A stretch of 35,783 nt of DNA from the NCBI GenBank assembly GCA_046316025.1, contig JBKCXU010000123.1, positions 1 to 35,783 of the forward strand, written 5' to 3'. Position 1 is the first letter of the stretch; every line of letters starts with the position of its first letter. Position numbers and translations under genes: made by a program. Under the pieces are notes generated by a model. That model saw only the letters and a program-made list of their open reading frames with translations. It did no database searches and was not told where the DNA came from. The DNA is from JAJTHJ01 sp046316025. GTDB taxonomy: Bacteria > Pseudomonadota > Gammaproteobacteria > Burkholderiales > Burkholderiaceae_F. Shown here piece after piece: positions 8,022 to 15,449 of this stretch.

Positions 8022-8735
8022 CTACGCCGACAGAAAGCGATAGAAGTTACGCAGCATCGCCGCGGTCGCGCCCCAGATGAAGTAGCGCCGCGCCGCCGTG
8101 TACGGCATCGCGTAGAAGCGCCGCCGCGTGCCGGCGAAGTCGATGGCGCGCCGTTCGTGGAAGGCCGGGTTCATCAGGAAAGCGAGCGGTACTTCGAAGG
8201 CCTCCGCGACCTCGAAGGTATCGAGCCGCACGTCGAACGGCCGCTCGACCAGGCCGACCACCGGCACGACCCGGTAGCTGGTGGAGGTCACGTACTCCGG
8301 TAACGCGCCGATGATCTCCACCGCAGTCGGCGCGAGGCCGATTTCCTCTTCCGCCTCACGCAGCGCCGCGTGCACCGCGCTCTCGTCGGCGTGCTCGATC
8401 CGCCCGCCGGGGAAGCTGATCTGCCCGGCGTGGTCGTGCAGGTGCGCGGTGCGCTCGGTGAGCAGCACGGTCACGCCCTGCGGGCGCGCGAGCAGCGGCA
8501 CCAGCACGGCGGCCGGGCGCGGCGGCGCATCGAGGTTGAAGAGCCGTCCATCAGTGACGATCTCCGGCTGCCACGCCGGCGGCGAGGCAAAGCGCGCGCG
8601 CAGCGCCGGCACGGTCAGCGCGTGCGCGGGCACCGGCGCGCCGCGGGCGGCCGGGTCGTCGAATTCCGGATCGAGCGGGACGAGTTCGGGATCGAAGGGC
8701 GGGCGCCGCACGGCGCCCGCGCCGGAGACCGTCAT
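8022..8735 (-). CDS. CoA pyrophosphatase-type Nudix hydrolase
   Basis: A 237-residue Nudix protein, likely cleaving CoA or related dinucleoside polyphosphates to 3',5'-ADP and phosphopantetheine. The Nudix box GGRIEHADESAVHAALREAE continues as EEIGL. Preceding it is the LTERTAHLHDHAGQISFPGG stretch characteristic of the NudL/CoAse branch. ATG 8735 is preferred over an upstream start because the longer N-terminus reads through the preceding gene's tail. A proline- and acid-rich N-terminal ~60 residues precedes the catalytic core. The gene lies 13 bases downstream of the NIPSNAP-like gene, so co-transcription is likely. Confidence 0.88.
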   Translation of the reverse strand: MTVSGAGAVRRPPFDPELVPLDPEFDDPAARGAPVPAHALTVPALRARFASPPAWQPEIVTDGRLFNLDAPPRPAAVLVPLLARPQGVTVLLTERTAHLHDHAGQISFPGGRIEHADESAVHAALREAEEEIGLAPTAVEIIGALPEYVTSTSYRVVPVVGLVERPFDVRLDTFEVAEAFEVPLAFLMNPAFHERRAIDFAGTRRRFYAMPYTAARRYFIWGATAAMLRNFYRFLSA

Positions 8736-8748
8736 TGAGTCCGCGGCT

Positions 8749-9054
8749 TCAATCGAAGATCGGGCGGAAGAAGCTGCGCTCAAAACTAAGGACGCAGCAA
8801 GTCTCTTTTGCGTACTCGAAGGCCGCCTGGCATTCCGCGTCGCCGAGCGAGCGAGTCCGGTAGTCCTCGTACGCTGCTAGCGAGGGGAAAGAGAAAGACG
8901 CCAAGGCCAGGTTGTTCGCGCCCTCCGCGGGCATCAAGTACCCGTGGTGGATCCCTCCCAGTCGCCTGACCAGCGGAATCCACATCCTGGCGTAGTGCTC
9001 AAACTCCTTGATCTTCTTCGGATCGATGATGTATCGCAGATGGCAAGTAATCAC
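8749..9054 (-). CDS. NIPSNAP-like small protein
   Basis: A 101-residue single-domain alpha/beta protein matching the NIPSNAP / dimeric alpha-beta barrel pattern. It has a strand-forming start (CHLRYIIDP), a helix with FEHYARMWIPLVRRLGG, and the ASFSFPSLAAYEDYR segment where a substrate or heme-like ligand sits in the superfamily. GTG 9054 is preceded by GGAGGG about 8 bases upstream, a strong site. It reads less GC-rich than its neighbours and has several cysteines. The ligand is unknown. It sits downstream of the rplS terminator-like hairpin. Confidence 0.75.
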   Translation of the reverse strand: MITCHLRYIIDPKKIKEFEHYARMWIPLVRRLGGIHHGYLMPAEGANNLALASFSFPSLAAYEDYRTRSLGDAECQAAFEYAKETCCVLSFERSFFRPIFD

Positions 9055-9089
9055 CTGAAGATCCCTCCGTATAGCGGGCGCACATGGAG

Positions 9090-9119
9090 CCGAGAAGCGC
9101 CACGGGCGCGGCGCTTCGG
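9090..9119. terminator. Imperfect GC hairpin after the rplS operon
   Basis: CCGAGAAGCGCC at 9090-9101 pairs with GGCGCTTCGG at 9110-9119 across an 8-base loop, with a 2-base bulge. It lies 25 bases beyond the rplS stop on the minus strand. There is no T tract, so if it terminates it does so weakly or with help. Confidence 0.35.
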
Positions 9120-9143
9120 CGCGGGCAACGGCGCAAGAGCGAC

Positions 9144-9527
9144 CTACTCGGCGGGCGGGCTGCCCCGGTGCGCCAGCTTCTCGCGGATGCGCGCGGACTT
9201 GCCCGAGCGGTCGCGCAGGTAGTAGAGCTTGGCGCGCCGCACCGCGCCGCGGCGCTTGACCTCGATTGAGGAGATCGTCGGCGAATACAGTTGAAACGTA
9301 CGCTCGACACCTTCGCCGCTGGAAATCTTGCGCACGATGAACGAGCTGTTCAGCCCGCGGTTGCGCTTGGCGATCACGACACCCTCGTAGGCCTGCACGC
9401 GCTTGCGCGTGCCTTCGACCACGTTGACGTGGACCACCACCGTATCGCCGGGCGCGAACTCCGGCACGGCCTTGCCCCCGGTCAGGCGGGCGATCTCTTC
9501 GTTTTCAAGCTGCTGGATGACATCCAT
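9144..9527 (-). CDS. rplS: 50S ribosomal protein L19
   Basis: Last gene of the rpsP operon, 127 residues with a short C-terminal extension beyond the usual ~115. The KRVQAYEGVVIAKRNRGL, VRKISSGEGVERTF and VKRRGAVRRAKLYYLRDR segments are diagnostic. ATG 9527 gives MDVIQQLENEE, the expected N-terminus. L19 sits at the interface between the two ribosomal subunits. It follows trmD by 87 bases. Confidence 0.97.
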   Translation of the reverse strand: MDVIQQLENEEIARLTGGKAVPEFAPGDTVVVHVNVVEGTRKRVQAYEGVVIAKRNRGLNSSFIVRKISSGEGVERTFQLYSPTISSIEVKRRGAVRRAKLYYLRDRSGKSARIREKLAHRGSPPAE

Positions 9528-9614
9528 GGTCTTGCTCCAAAAAACCATCGTGGTGCCGGCTTTGGCGCGGGATGCGCCTTTTGTCATGCCGCCCAGAGGA
9601 TGGGGCCGTACGAC

Positions 9615-10385
9615 TTACTTCTTCACTTCACCCGACGCCGGTGCGGCATCGAGCCACGATTCTTCCGTGGGCGCGATTTTGCCCGAGGCACGCGCCGCTT
9701 GCAGCAGGTCGGGCCGCCGCTGCGCCGTGCGCACCAGCGCCTGCCGCCGCCGCCACGCGGCGATCTGCGCGTGGTGGCCGGAGAGCAACACCTCCGGCAC
9801 CGTGCGCCCGCGCCAAACCTCCGGCCGCGTGTACTGCGGCGCGTCGAGCAGGCCCTGGGCAAACGACTCATCCAACGCCGAAGCTTCCTTCAACGCACCC
9901 GGCAGGTGGCGTACGACGGCGTCGATCAACGCCAGCGCCGCCACCTCGCCGCCCGACAACACGAAGTCGCCGATCGACACCTCCTCGTCCACGTACTCAT
10001 CGAGGAAGCGTTGATCGACGCCCTCATAGCGGCCACACACCAGCACCGCCCCGCCGCCTTCGCCCGCCCAGCGGCGGACTTTTGCGTCGGTGAGCGACAG
10101 CCCCGAGGCGGCAAACGCCAGCACCCGTGGCCGCTGCACACCCGCCGCCCGCTGCGCCGCCTGCGCCGCTTCGACCGCCTGCGCCAGCGGCTCGGCCAGC
10201 ATCACCATGCCCGGCCCGCCGCCGAACGGCCGATCATCGACCGTCCGGTGCGCATCAGACGTAAAGTCGCGCGGGTTCCACGTCGCCAGCTGCCACAGCC
10301 CGGCCTCATGCGCCCGTCGGGTGATGCCGCAGTCGGTCAGCACCCGCAACATCTCGGGGAAGAGCGTGATCACATCGAACCGCAC
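9615..10385 (-). CDS. trmD: tRNA (guanosine(37)-N1)-methyltransferase
   Basis: Methylates G37 of tRNAs for Pro, Leu and Arg using SAM, which prevents +1 frameshifting. The SPOUT trefoil-knot landmarks are present: DDRPFGGGPGMVML, VCGRYEGVDQR and SIGDFVLSGGE. GTG 10385 is chosen as start because GGGAGG lies 5-9 bases upstream and it yields MRFDVITLFPEM, the classic N-terminus, with 256 residues. An ATG at 10403 would add six residues and overlap rimM. It belongs to the rpsP-rimM-trmD-rplS operon. Confidence 0.96.
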   Translation of the reverse strand: MRFDVITLFPEMLRVLTDCGITRRAHEAGLWQLATWNPRDFTSDAHRTVDDRPFGGGPGMVMLAEPLAQAVEAAQAAQRAAGVQRPRVLAFAASGLSLTDAKVRRWAGEGGGAVLVCGRYEGVDQRFLDEYVDEEVSIGDFVLSGGEVAALALIDAVVRHLPGALKEASALDESFAQGLLDAPQYTRPEVWRGRTVPEVLLSGHHAQIAAWRRRQALVRTAQRRPDLLQAARASGKIAPTEESWLDAAPASGEVKK

Positions 10386-10396
10386 GCCGCCTCCCG

Positions 10397-10912
10397 CTAC
10401 CAATCGCGTTGCCAGTCCACCCGGATCGCGTGGCCGGTTACGTCGACTTCATCCACATAGGCGGGCACCAGCGGAATCAGGATCGAGGCGCCTTGCCCTT
10501 CCACTTCCAGCAGGTCGTGCGCACCGTTGTTGCGCAAGCCCTGCACGACGCCGAGCGCTTCGCCTTGGCGGTTGACCACCGTGGCGCCGACGAGATCGAC
10601 CCAGTAGTGCTCTCCTGCGGGCAGCGCCGGGAAATCGGCCCGCGCCACCGCGATCTCCAGACCCTTCAACGCTTCGGCGGTCTCCGGCGTTTCGCAGCCC
10701 TCCCATTTGGCCACCAGTGCCGCTCCCTGGCGACGGCAACCGGTCAATTGGAGCGACTGCGGCGTGGCCTGCATCAACCACCAACGGCGCGCGGCCAGAA
10801 GCACCGTGGCCTCGGCCGCATACGGCTCCAGCCGCACCCAGCCGCGCACACCGTAAGCGCCGCGCAGCCGGCCCAGCGCCGCCAGATCGGCCGACGCTGC
10901 GCGGTCCGTCAC
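10397..10912 (-). CDS. rimM: Ribosome maturation factor RimM
   Basis: A 171-residue 16S rRNA processing factor that binds S19 during 30S head maturation. The GRLRGAYGVRGWVRLEPY start and the PRC-barrel part (HYWVDLVGATVVNRQGEALG, then LLEVEG and ILIPLVPAYV) are typical. The start is a GTG at 10912, one base after the rpsP stop codon. The downstream trmD start follows after 11 bases. All four genes lie in the canonical order. Confidence 0.95.
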   Translation of the reverse strand: MTDRAASADLAALGRLRGAYGVRGWVRLEPYAAEATVLLAARRWWLMQATPQSLQLTGCRRQGAALVAKWEGCETPETAEALKGLEIAVARADFPALPAGEHYWVDLVGATVVNRQGEALGVVQGLRNNGAHDLLEVEGQGASILIPLVPAYVDEVDVTGHAIRVDWQRDW

Positions 10913-10913
10913 C

Positions 10914-11198
10914 TCAAGCGGCAGCGGGAGCCTCGACCGGCGCAGAAGCCGCCGCGAGTTTGCCGTGGTCCTTGACGAGCCGCGCCACGGTCGGGCTCAT
11001 TTGCGCGCCCACGCCCTGCCAATAGGTCAGCCGGTCGGCCGCGATGCGGAACTTGGTTTCGCCGCCAGCAGCGACCGGGTTGTAGAACCCCACGCGCTCG
11101 ATGAAGCGGCCGTCGCGCGCGTTGCGCGAGTCGGTAGCAACGATGTTGAAGAACGGGCGCTTCTTTGCCCCGCCCCGGGCCAGTCGGATAACGACCAT
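10914..11198 (-). CDS. rpsP: 30S ribosomal protein S16
   Basis: First gene of the operon, 94 residues. MVVIRLARGGAKKRPFFNIV and the FIERVGFYNPVA motif identify S16, with an alanine-rich tail after the core. ATG 11198 is preceded by AAAAGGAA, a good ribosome-binding site. A promoter with a TACAAT box is visible 47 bases upstream of the start. No ffh gene is beside it, as occurs in some relatives. Confidence 0.97.
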   Translation of the reverse strand: MVVIRLARGGAKKRPFFNIVATDSRNARDGRFIERVGFYNPVAAGGETKFRIAADRLTYWQGVGAQMSPTVARLVKDHGKLAAASAPVEAPAAA

Positions 11199-11244
11199 GC
11201 GAATTCCTTTTGGATCGAGAACTTGCGATCGAGAAAAGCTGTGG

Positions 11245-11273
11245 ATTGTAGCGGCAGCGGCGGGCGCGAACAA
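11245..11273 (-). promoter_or_regulatory. Promoter of the rpsP-rimM-trmD-rplS operon
   Basis: Reading the minus strand, TTGTTC (11273-11268) and TACAAT (11250-11245) are separated by exactly 17 bases. This is a reasonable sigma-70 promoter just before rpsP. The spacing is ideal, the -10 differs from consensus at one base, and the -35 at three. Confidence 0.6.
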
Positions 11274-11312
11274 CCTGACTACACTGCTGCGCCGCTGCCC
11301 GCCACGCCCGCC

Positions 11313-11699
11313 ATGCCGTTTCGCCACAAAGCCCTGGCCGCTCTGCTCGCCTTCCTAGCGGGCGCGCTGGGCGCGCACCGCCTGTACCTCGGCGCGCGGC
11401 TATGGTGGCTGCCGCTCGGCGCGACCGTGGCCATGACTCCGCTGCTGCTCGGCGTAGAGAACTGGTACCGCAGCCCGGCGTTTTTCTTGCTCATGGTGCC
11501 GGTGGCGGCCGGCTTCGTCGAGGCGCTGCGGCTGGCGCTGATGGCGGACGAGAAGTTCGATGCGCTCTACAACCCTGGCAGCGACCGGCGCAACGACAGC
11601 GGCTGGGCACCGGTGCTGGTGGCCATTGCCACGCTGATGGTGGGCGCAGTCGTCGTGCTGACCACGCTGGCGCTGCTGTTCCAGACGATCTTCGAGTAG
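11313..11699 (+). CDS. TM2-domain-like small membrane protein
   Basis: A 128-residue protein with about four hydrophobic segments. The start MPFRHKALAALLAFLAGALG followed by AHRLYLGARLWW resembles the TM2 domain (two helices with a short polar turn, G-x-HRFYLG style). Two further helices occupy the C-terminal half. Function is unknown for the family. ATG 11313 is in frame and gives a hydrophobic start. It diverges from rpsP, and its stop codon abuts the stop of the convergent radical SAM gene. Confidence 0.75.
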   Translation: MPFRHKALAALLAFLAGALGAHRLYLGARLWWLPLGATVAMTPLLLGVENWYRSPAFFLLMVPVAAGFVEALRLALMADEKFDALYNPGSDRRNDSGWAPVLVAIATLMVGAVVVLTTLALLFQTIFE

Positions 11700-12818
11700 T
11701 CACAGCAGACTCAGTTGCGGCGTTGCCGGTGCCGGCGGCTGGAACAAGTCGGTGCACAGCGCAGGCGCCTGACGCGACAGCCCAAGACGCGCGCAGGTCT
11801 TGTCGAAGCGATCGCGGATCAGTTTGGCCCATAAGCCTTCGCCTTTCATCCGCGTCTTGAAGTCGGCGCCGTAGTCGCGCCCGCCGCGCATCTCGCGCAC
11901 GCGCGCCATCACCCGCTCGGCGCGCAGCGGAAAGTGGTCGGCGAGCCACTGCTGGAACAGAGGGTTCACTTCCCACGGCAGCCGCAGCACGGTGTAGAAG
12001 GCGCCGACCGCGCCGGCTTCGCGCGCGGTGGTGAGCACCTGTTCCAGTTCCGGCTCGTTGATGAACGGGATCACCGGGGCAAAGTTCACCACCGTCGGCA
12101 CGCCGGCGCGGACCAAGGTCTGCACGGTGCGCAACCGCCGCGCGGGGCTGGCTGCGCGCGGCTCCAGCTTGCGCGACAACTCGTGGTCCAGCGTGGTGAT
12201 GCTGACCGCCACCGCGACCAGCCCGTCGGCTGCCATCGGCGCCAGCAGATCGAGGTCGCGTTCGACCAGGCTGCCCTTGGTCACGATGGAGAGCGGATGA
12301 CGCGTCTGCGCCAGCACTTCGACGATCTGCCGGGTGATGCGCAGATCGCGCTCCACGGGCTGGTAGGCGTCGGTCGCCGCACCGAGCACGACGACCCGCG
12401 GCGCGTAGCCGCGGGCGCCGAGTTCGCGTCGCAACACCTCGGCCGCGTTCGGCTTGGCCACCAGTTTGGTTTCAAAGTCCAGGCCGGGCGATAGATTCAG
12501 GTAGCTGTGCGTCGGCCGCGCGTAGCAGTAGACGCAACCGTGCTCGCAGCCGCGGTACGGATTGATCGCGCGGTCGAAGCCGAGGTCGGGGGAGTCGTTG
12601 TAGGACAGGATGCTGCGCGCGGTCTCGAACGTGACTTCGGTCGCCAGCGGCGGCAGCGCCTCTCCGTCGCGCGCCAGCGCATCGAGTGCGTCGCCGTCGG
12701 CCTCGCGCTCGGTGGTGGTGAAGCGATGCGGCAGGTTGTCGCCCGCGCCGCGCCCCCTGCGCGGCGGCTCGAGCCGAACCGCCGGCGTGAAAGGCGCAAC
12801 GCGGCCGCGAACCGCCAT
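11700..12818 (-). CDS. PA0069-family radical SAM protein
   Basis: A 372-residue radical SAM protein. The cluster motif CEHGCVYCY gives CxxxCxxC ligands for the 4Fe-4S that cleaves SAM. It sits in INPYRGCEHGCVYCYARP, typical of the Rv2578c/PA0069 group, which also resembles spore photoproduct lyase-like repair enzymes. The substrate is unknown. It starts 3 bases after the DUF3501 gene ends, so it probably belongs to the rubrerythrin-led operon. No extra C-terminal cluster motif was recognised. Confidence 0.85.
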   Translation of the reverse strand: MAVRGRVAPFTPAVRLEPPRRGRGAGDNLPHRFTTTEREADGDALDALARDGEALPPLATEVTFETARSILSYNDSPDLGFDRAINPYRGCEHGCVYCYARPTHSYLNLSPGLDFETKLVAKPNAAEVLRRELGARGYAPRVVVLGAATDAYQPVERDLRITRQIVEVLAQTRHPLSIVTKGSLVERDLDLLAPMAADGLVAVAVSITTLDHELSRKLEPRAASPARRLRTVQTLVRAGVPTVVNFAPVIPFINEPELEQVLTTAREAGAVGAFYTVLRLPWEVNPLFQQWLADHFPLRAERVMARVREMRGGRDYGADFKTRMKGEGLWAKLIRDRFDKTCARLGLSRQAPALCTDLFQPPAPATPQLSLL

Positions 12819-12821
12819 CCG

Positions 12822-13412
12822 CTATACGAAGTCCCGCGCCAGCGCCGTCTGCACCTGTGGCGCCACCTCATCGACGCGCGCCGCATAGGCCGGATGGTCG
12901 ATGCCCATCGCCACCGCCGCGCCGCCCTTGAAGGCCGCAATCGCCTCCGGCGAGAACTCGAAGCGCAGGAAATGCACCGACGAGGTCTTTTCTTCGTTCT
13001 CGCGATCCAGGTCCTCGTCGGCAATCGCGTAGACCTTGGCGTGGCCATCGACTTGCACGTAGACGCGATCTTCGATGCCCTTGAGCTTTGCCAGTTCGCG
13101 CTTGCGCACGACGGGATCGTCGTACTCGATCATCATCGTCGCCTTGAGGTTGGCTCCGTCGGGGATCAGCGGGTTGTAGGCGTCCAGTTCGTCCTGGATG
13201 CCGGCTTCCTCGAAGGTCTTCTCGATCCGCAGCATCTCCTGGATCTGATAGCGGATCGTCAGCTCGTCTTCGAAAATGAGCGTGACGTGCCCACCCAGCG
13301 CGACGCTGCGGTTCTTTTTGTGCGCAATCACCTTGGCGCGGAATTCCTTGCGCTGCTTGGCATAGGCCTCGAGCGTCCACAGGCTCGTGCGGTCGATCTG
13401 TGCCATGGTCAT
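12822..13412 (-). CDS. DUF3501 family protein
   Basis: A 196-residue cytoplasmic protein of unknown function. It has charged helices throughout (for example QRKEFRAKVIAHKKNR, VALGGHVTLIFEDELTIRYQ) and no membrane segment or metal-binding cysteine cluster. ATG 13412 is chosen because GAGGA lies 8 bases before it, while the earlier TTG has no such site. It follows the Fe-S protein by 11 bases. I recall DUF3501 commonly adjoining this Fe-S protein and rubrerythrin. That implies a shared job, but none is established. Confidence 0.83.
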   Translation of the reverse strand: MTMAQIDRTSLWTLEAYAKQRKEFRAKVIAHKKNRSVALGGHVTLIFEDELTIRYQIQEMLRIEKTFEEAGIQDELDAYNPLIPDGANLKATMMIEYDDPVVRKRELAKLKGIEDRVYVQVDGHAKVYAIADEDLDRENEEKTSSVHFLRFEFSPEAIAAFKGGAAVAMGIDHPAYAARVDEVAPQVQTALARDFV

Positions 13413-13423
13413 GTCTTTCGTCC

Positions 13424-14776
13424 TCAAAGTCCGTAAGCGATGCGCACCAGCGTGAGCGGGTGCGCGTTTTGCGGCACTTTGCCGCCCAATGCCTCGGCGG
13501 CAAAACGCCCAATGCCTTGCTCGATGTGGTGGCCGGCCAACTGACAGTCGGAGCTGATGTAGTCGGGCTTGGCGGCGGCCATGTTCTTGAAAACCGGCTT
13601 GCCGATCTTCATTGCCATCTCGTGGTACTCCTTGCGCGTGCCCCAGATGCCGGAGTGACCGGAGCAGCGCTCCACGGTGTTGACGATCGTCTGCGGCAGC
13701 AGCTTCAACATCTCTTCGGTCTTGCGGCCGATGTTCTGCACCCGGCCGTGGCAGGGCACGTGGTAGGAGACGGTACCCAGCGGCTGCGAGAAGTCGGTCT
13801 TCAACAACCCGTCCTTATGGCGCGCGACCAGGTACTCGAACGGGTCCCACATCGCCTCTTTCACCGCCTGCACGTCGGCGTCGTCGGGGAACATCAGCGG
13901 CAGTTCCTGCTTGTACATCAGCGTGCAGGACGGGATCGGCGTGACGATCGCCCAGCCTTCGCGCGCGAGCCTGGCCAGTTGCGGGATGTTGACGTTCTTC
14001 AGCTTCTCGACCGAGTCCAGGTCGCCGATCTCAAGCTTCGGCATCCCGCAGCAGGCTTCCTTGTCGAGCAGCGTGTAGGCAATCGCGTTGTGGTCGAGCA
14101 CCTTGAGCAGGTCGTGGCCAATGCCGGGCTCGTTGTAGTTGACGTAGCAGGTCGAATAGACCACCACCTTGCCCGGCGTGCGCTGCCCGTCGCGCACCGG
14201 GTGCGTGGCGTTGGGTCTTGCGTCCGAGTGAAACTTGCGCGGCGCAAACGACGGCATCCAGGCGTTGCGGTCGATGCCGAACTGGCTTTCGACGATCGCG
14301 CGCACCGGCTTGGTCTTGTTCACCGCGTTGACGGTCTGCGTGACGATCGGAATGCCCGCAAACATGCCGACCTTGTCGGTCGAGGTCAGGAACTTGTCGC
14401 TCGCCTTGGCGCCTTGCGTCTTGAACTGCACCGCCTTGGCGCGCAGCATCAGGTGCGGGAAATCCAGGTTCCACGGATGCGGCGGCACGTACGGGCACTT
14501 GGTCATGTAGCACATGTCGCACAGGTAGCACTGGTCGACCACGTCCTTGTACTTTGCCTTGGGCACGCCATCGACCTCGCCGGTCGGGCCGTTGTCCACG
14601 AGGTCGAACAACGCCGGAAACGACCCGCACAAGCTCACGCAACGGCGGCAGCCGTGGCAGATGTCGAACACGCGCTCGAGTTCCTTGTCGAGCGCGGCCT
14701 GCTCCCAGAACTCCGGCGACTTCCACGCCAGCGGGTGGCGGGTCGGCGCCTCCAGGCTCCCCTCACGTACTGTCAT
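13424..14776 (-). CDS. CCG-domain Fe-S oxidoreductase (heterodisulfide-reductase/GlpC-like)
   Basis: A 450-residue protein. The N-terminal ferredoxin-like part has two cysteine sets: C40, C43, C46, C50 (CHGCRRCVSLC) and C83, C86, C89, C94 (CYLCDMCYMTKCP, with four residues before the last cysteine rather than three). Two CCG-type domains follow, one with ACCGMP and a weaker one with CSGHSG. This architecture is shared with the GlpC and HdrB/D families that pass electrons to quinones or disulfides. No membrane helix is seen. It has no flavin or dehydrogenase partner in the window, so its electron donor and acceptor are unknown. It lies between the rubrerythrin and DUF3501 genes. Confidence 0.88.
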   Translation of the reverse strand: MTVREGSLEAPTRHPLAWKSPEFWEQAALDKELERVFDICHGCRRCVSLCGSFPALFDLVDNGPTGEVDGVPKAKYKDVVDQCYLCDMCYMTKCPYVPPHPWNLDFPHLMLRAKAVQFKTQGAKASDKFLTSTDKVGMFAGIPIVTQTVNAVNKTKPVRAIVESQFGIDRNAWMPSFAPRKFHSDARPNATHPVRDGQRTPGKVVVYSTCYVNYNEPGIGHDLLKVLDHNAIAYTLLDKEACCGMPKLEIGDLDSVEKLKNVNIPQLARLAREGWAIVTPIPSCTLMYKQELPLMFPDDADVQAVKEAMWDPFEYLVARHKDGLLKTDFSQPLGTVSYHVPCHGRVQNIGRKTEEMLKLLPQTIVNTVERCSGHSGIWGTRKEYHEMAMKIGKPVFKNMAAAKPDYISSDCQLAGHHIEQGIGRFAAEALGGKVPQNAHPLTLVRIAYGL

Positions 14777-14797
14777 AGTGCTTCCAATCCTCGTTTT

Positions 14798-14851
14798 CGC
14801 TCTGGCAAGCGTCGCAATGGCGCTTGCCAGAGCGGGCTGCGGGTGCAGCCC
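14798..14851. terminator. Tandem hairpins between the rubrerythrin and Fe-S genes
   Basis: CGCTCTGGCAAGCG (14798-14811) and CGCTTGCCAGAGCG (14821-14834) form a perfect 14-base stem with a 9-base loop. A second small stem, GGGCTGC with GCAGCCC (14834-14851), abuts it. On the transcript strand the structure follows rubrerythrin, but it ends in an A run, not T. Partial termination, attenuation or RNA stabilisation between the two genes is possible. Confidence 0.5.
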
Positions 14852-14867
14852 GTCCCTTGCGACTCGC

Positions 14868-15290
14868 TTAGTCGGCGATTGCGTCCAGCGTGCGCTGGAA
14901 CTTGTTGGCGTGCGAGCGCTCGGCCTTGGCCAGGGTCTCGAACCAGTCGGCGATCTCGTCGAAGCCTTCCTCGCGCGCCGCCTTGGCCATGCCCGGGTAC
15001 ATGTCGGTGTACTCGTGCGTCTCACCGGCGATGGCCGACTTCAGGTTGTCGCGGGTGGCGCCGATCGGCAGCCCGGTGGCCGGGTCGCCCACGGCTTCCA
15101 GGTACTCCAGGTGGCCGTGTGCGTGGCCCGTTTCGCCTTCGGCGGTGGAGCGGAACACGGCGGCTACGTCGTTGTAACCCTCGACGTCGGCCTTCGATGC
15201 GAAGTACAGGTAGCGCCGATTGGCCTGCGACTCGCCGGCAAACGCCTCTTTCAGGTTGTGCTCGGTCTTCGAGCCCTTCAGTTGAGCCAT
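14868..15290 (-). CDS. Rubrerythrin (diiron domain only)
   Basis: A 140-residue ferritin-like protein predicted to reduce hydrogen peroxide at a diiron centre. The ligand motifs are spaced as in rubrerythrins: GESQANRRY, EGETGHAHGH (ExxH), GETHEYTDMY and AERSHANKF (ExxH). The C-terminal rubredoxin domain (two CxxC) that classical rubrerythrins carry is missing. It must therefore take electrons from a separate partner, possibly the adjacent Fe-S protein. ATG 15290 follows a GGAGAT site 5 bases away. It is probably first gene of the four-gene unit, separated from the rest by hairpins. Confidence 0.92.
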   Translation of the reverse strand: MAQLKGSKTEHNLKEAFAGESQANRRYLYFASKADVEGYNDVAAVFRSTAEGETGHAHGHLEYLEAVGDPATGLPIGATRDNLKSAIAGETHEYTDMYPGMAKAAREEGFDEIADWFETLAKAERSHANKFQRTLDAIAD

Positions 15291-15391
15291 GATGATCTCC
15301 GGAGTGGTTGAGTTGAAAACAGCCGGCATTACGCGCGCAACGCCCAGCAGGGCGAACGATACGCAGCGGCAACGCCGCGATCCAATGGATT

Positions 15392-15404
15392 GTTGCAATG
15401 CAAC
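15392..15404. promoter_or_regulatory. Palindrome upstream of rubrerythrin
   Basis: GTTGCAATGCAAC is a perfect 6-1-6 dyad about 100 bases upstream of the rubrerythrin start and 46 bases before the acyl-CoA dehydrogenase stop. A regulator site is possible. No family consensus was recognised. Confidence 0.3.
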
Positions 15405-15449
15405 CGATAGACGAGTGCTATCGCCAGGTCGCTCGCGATACAGAACGGA

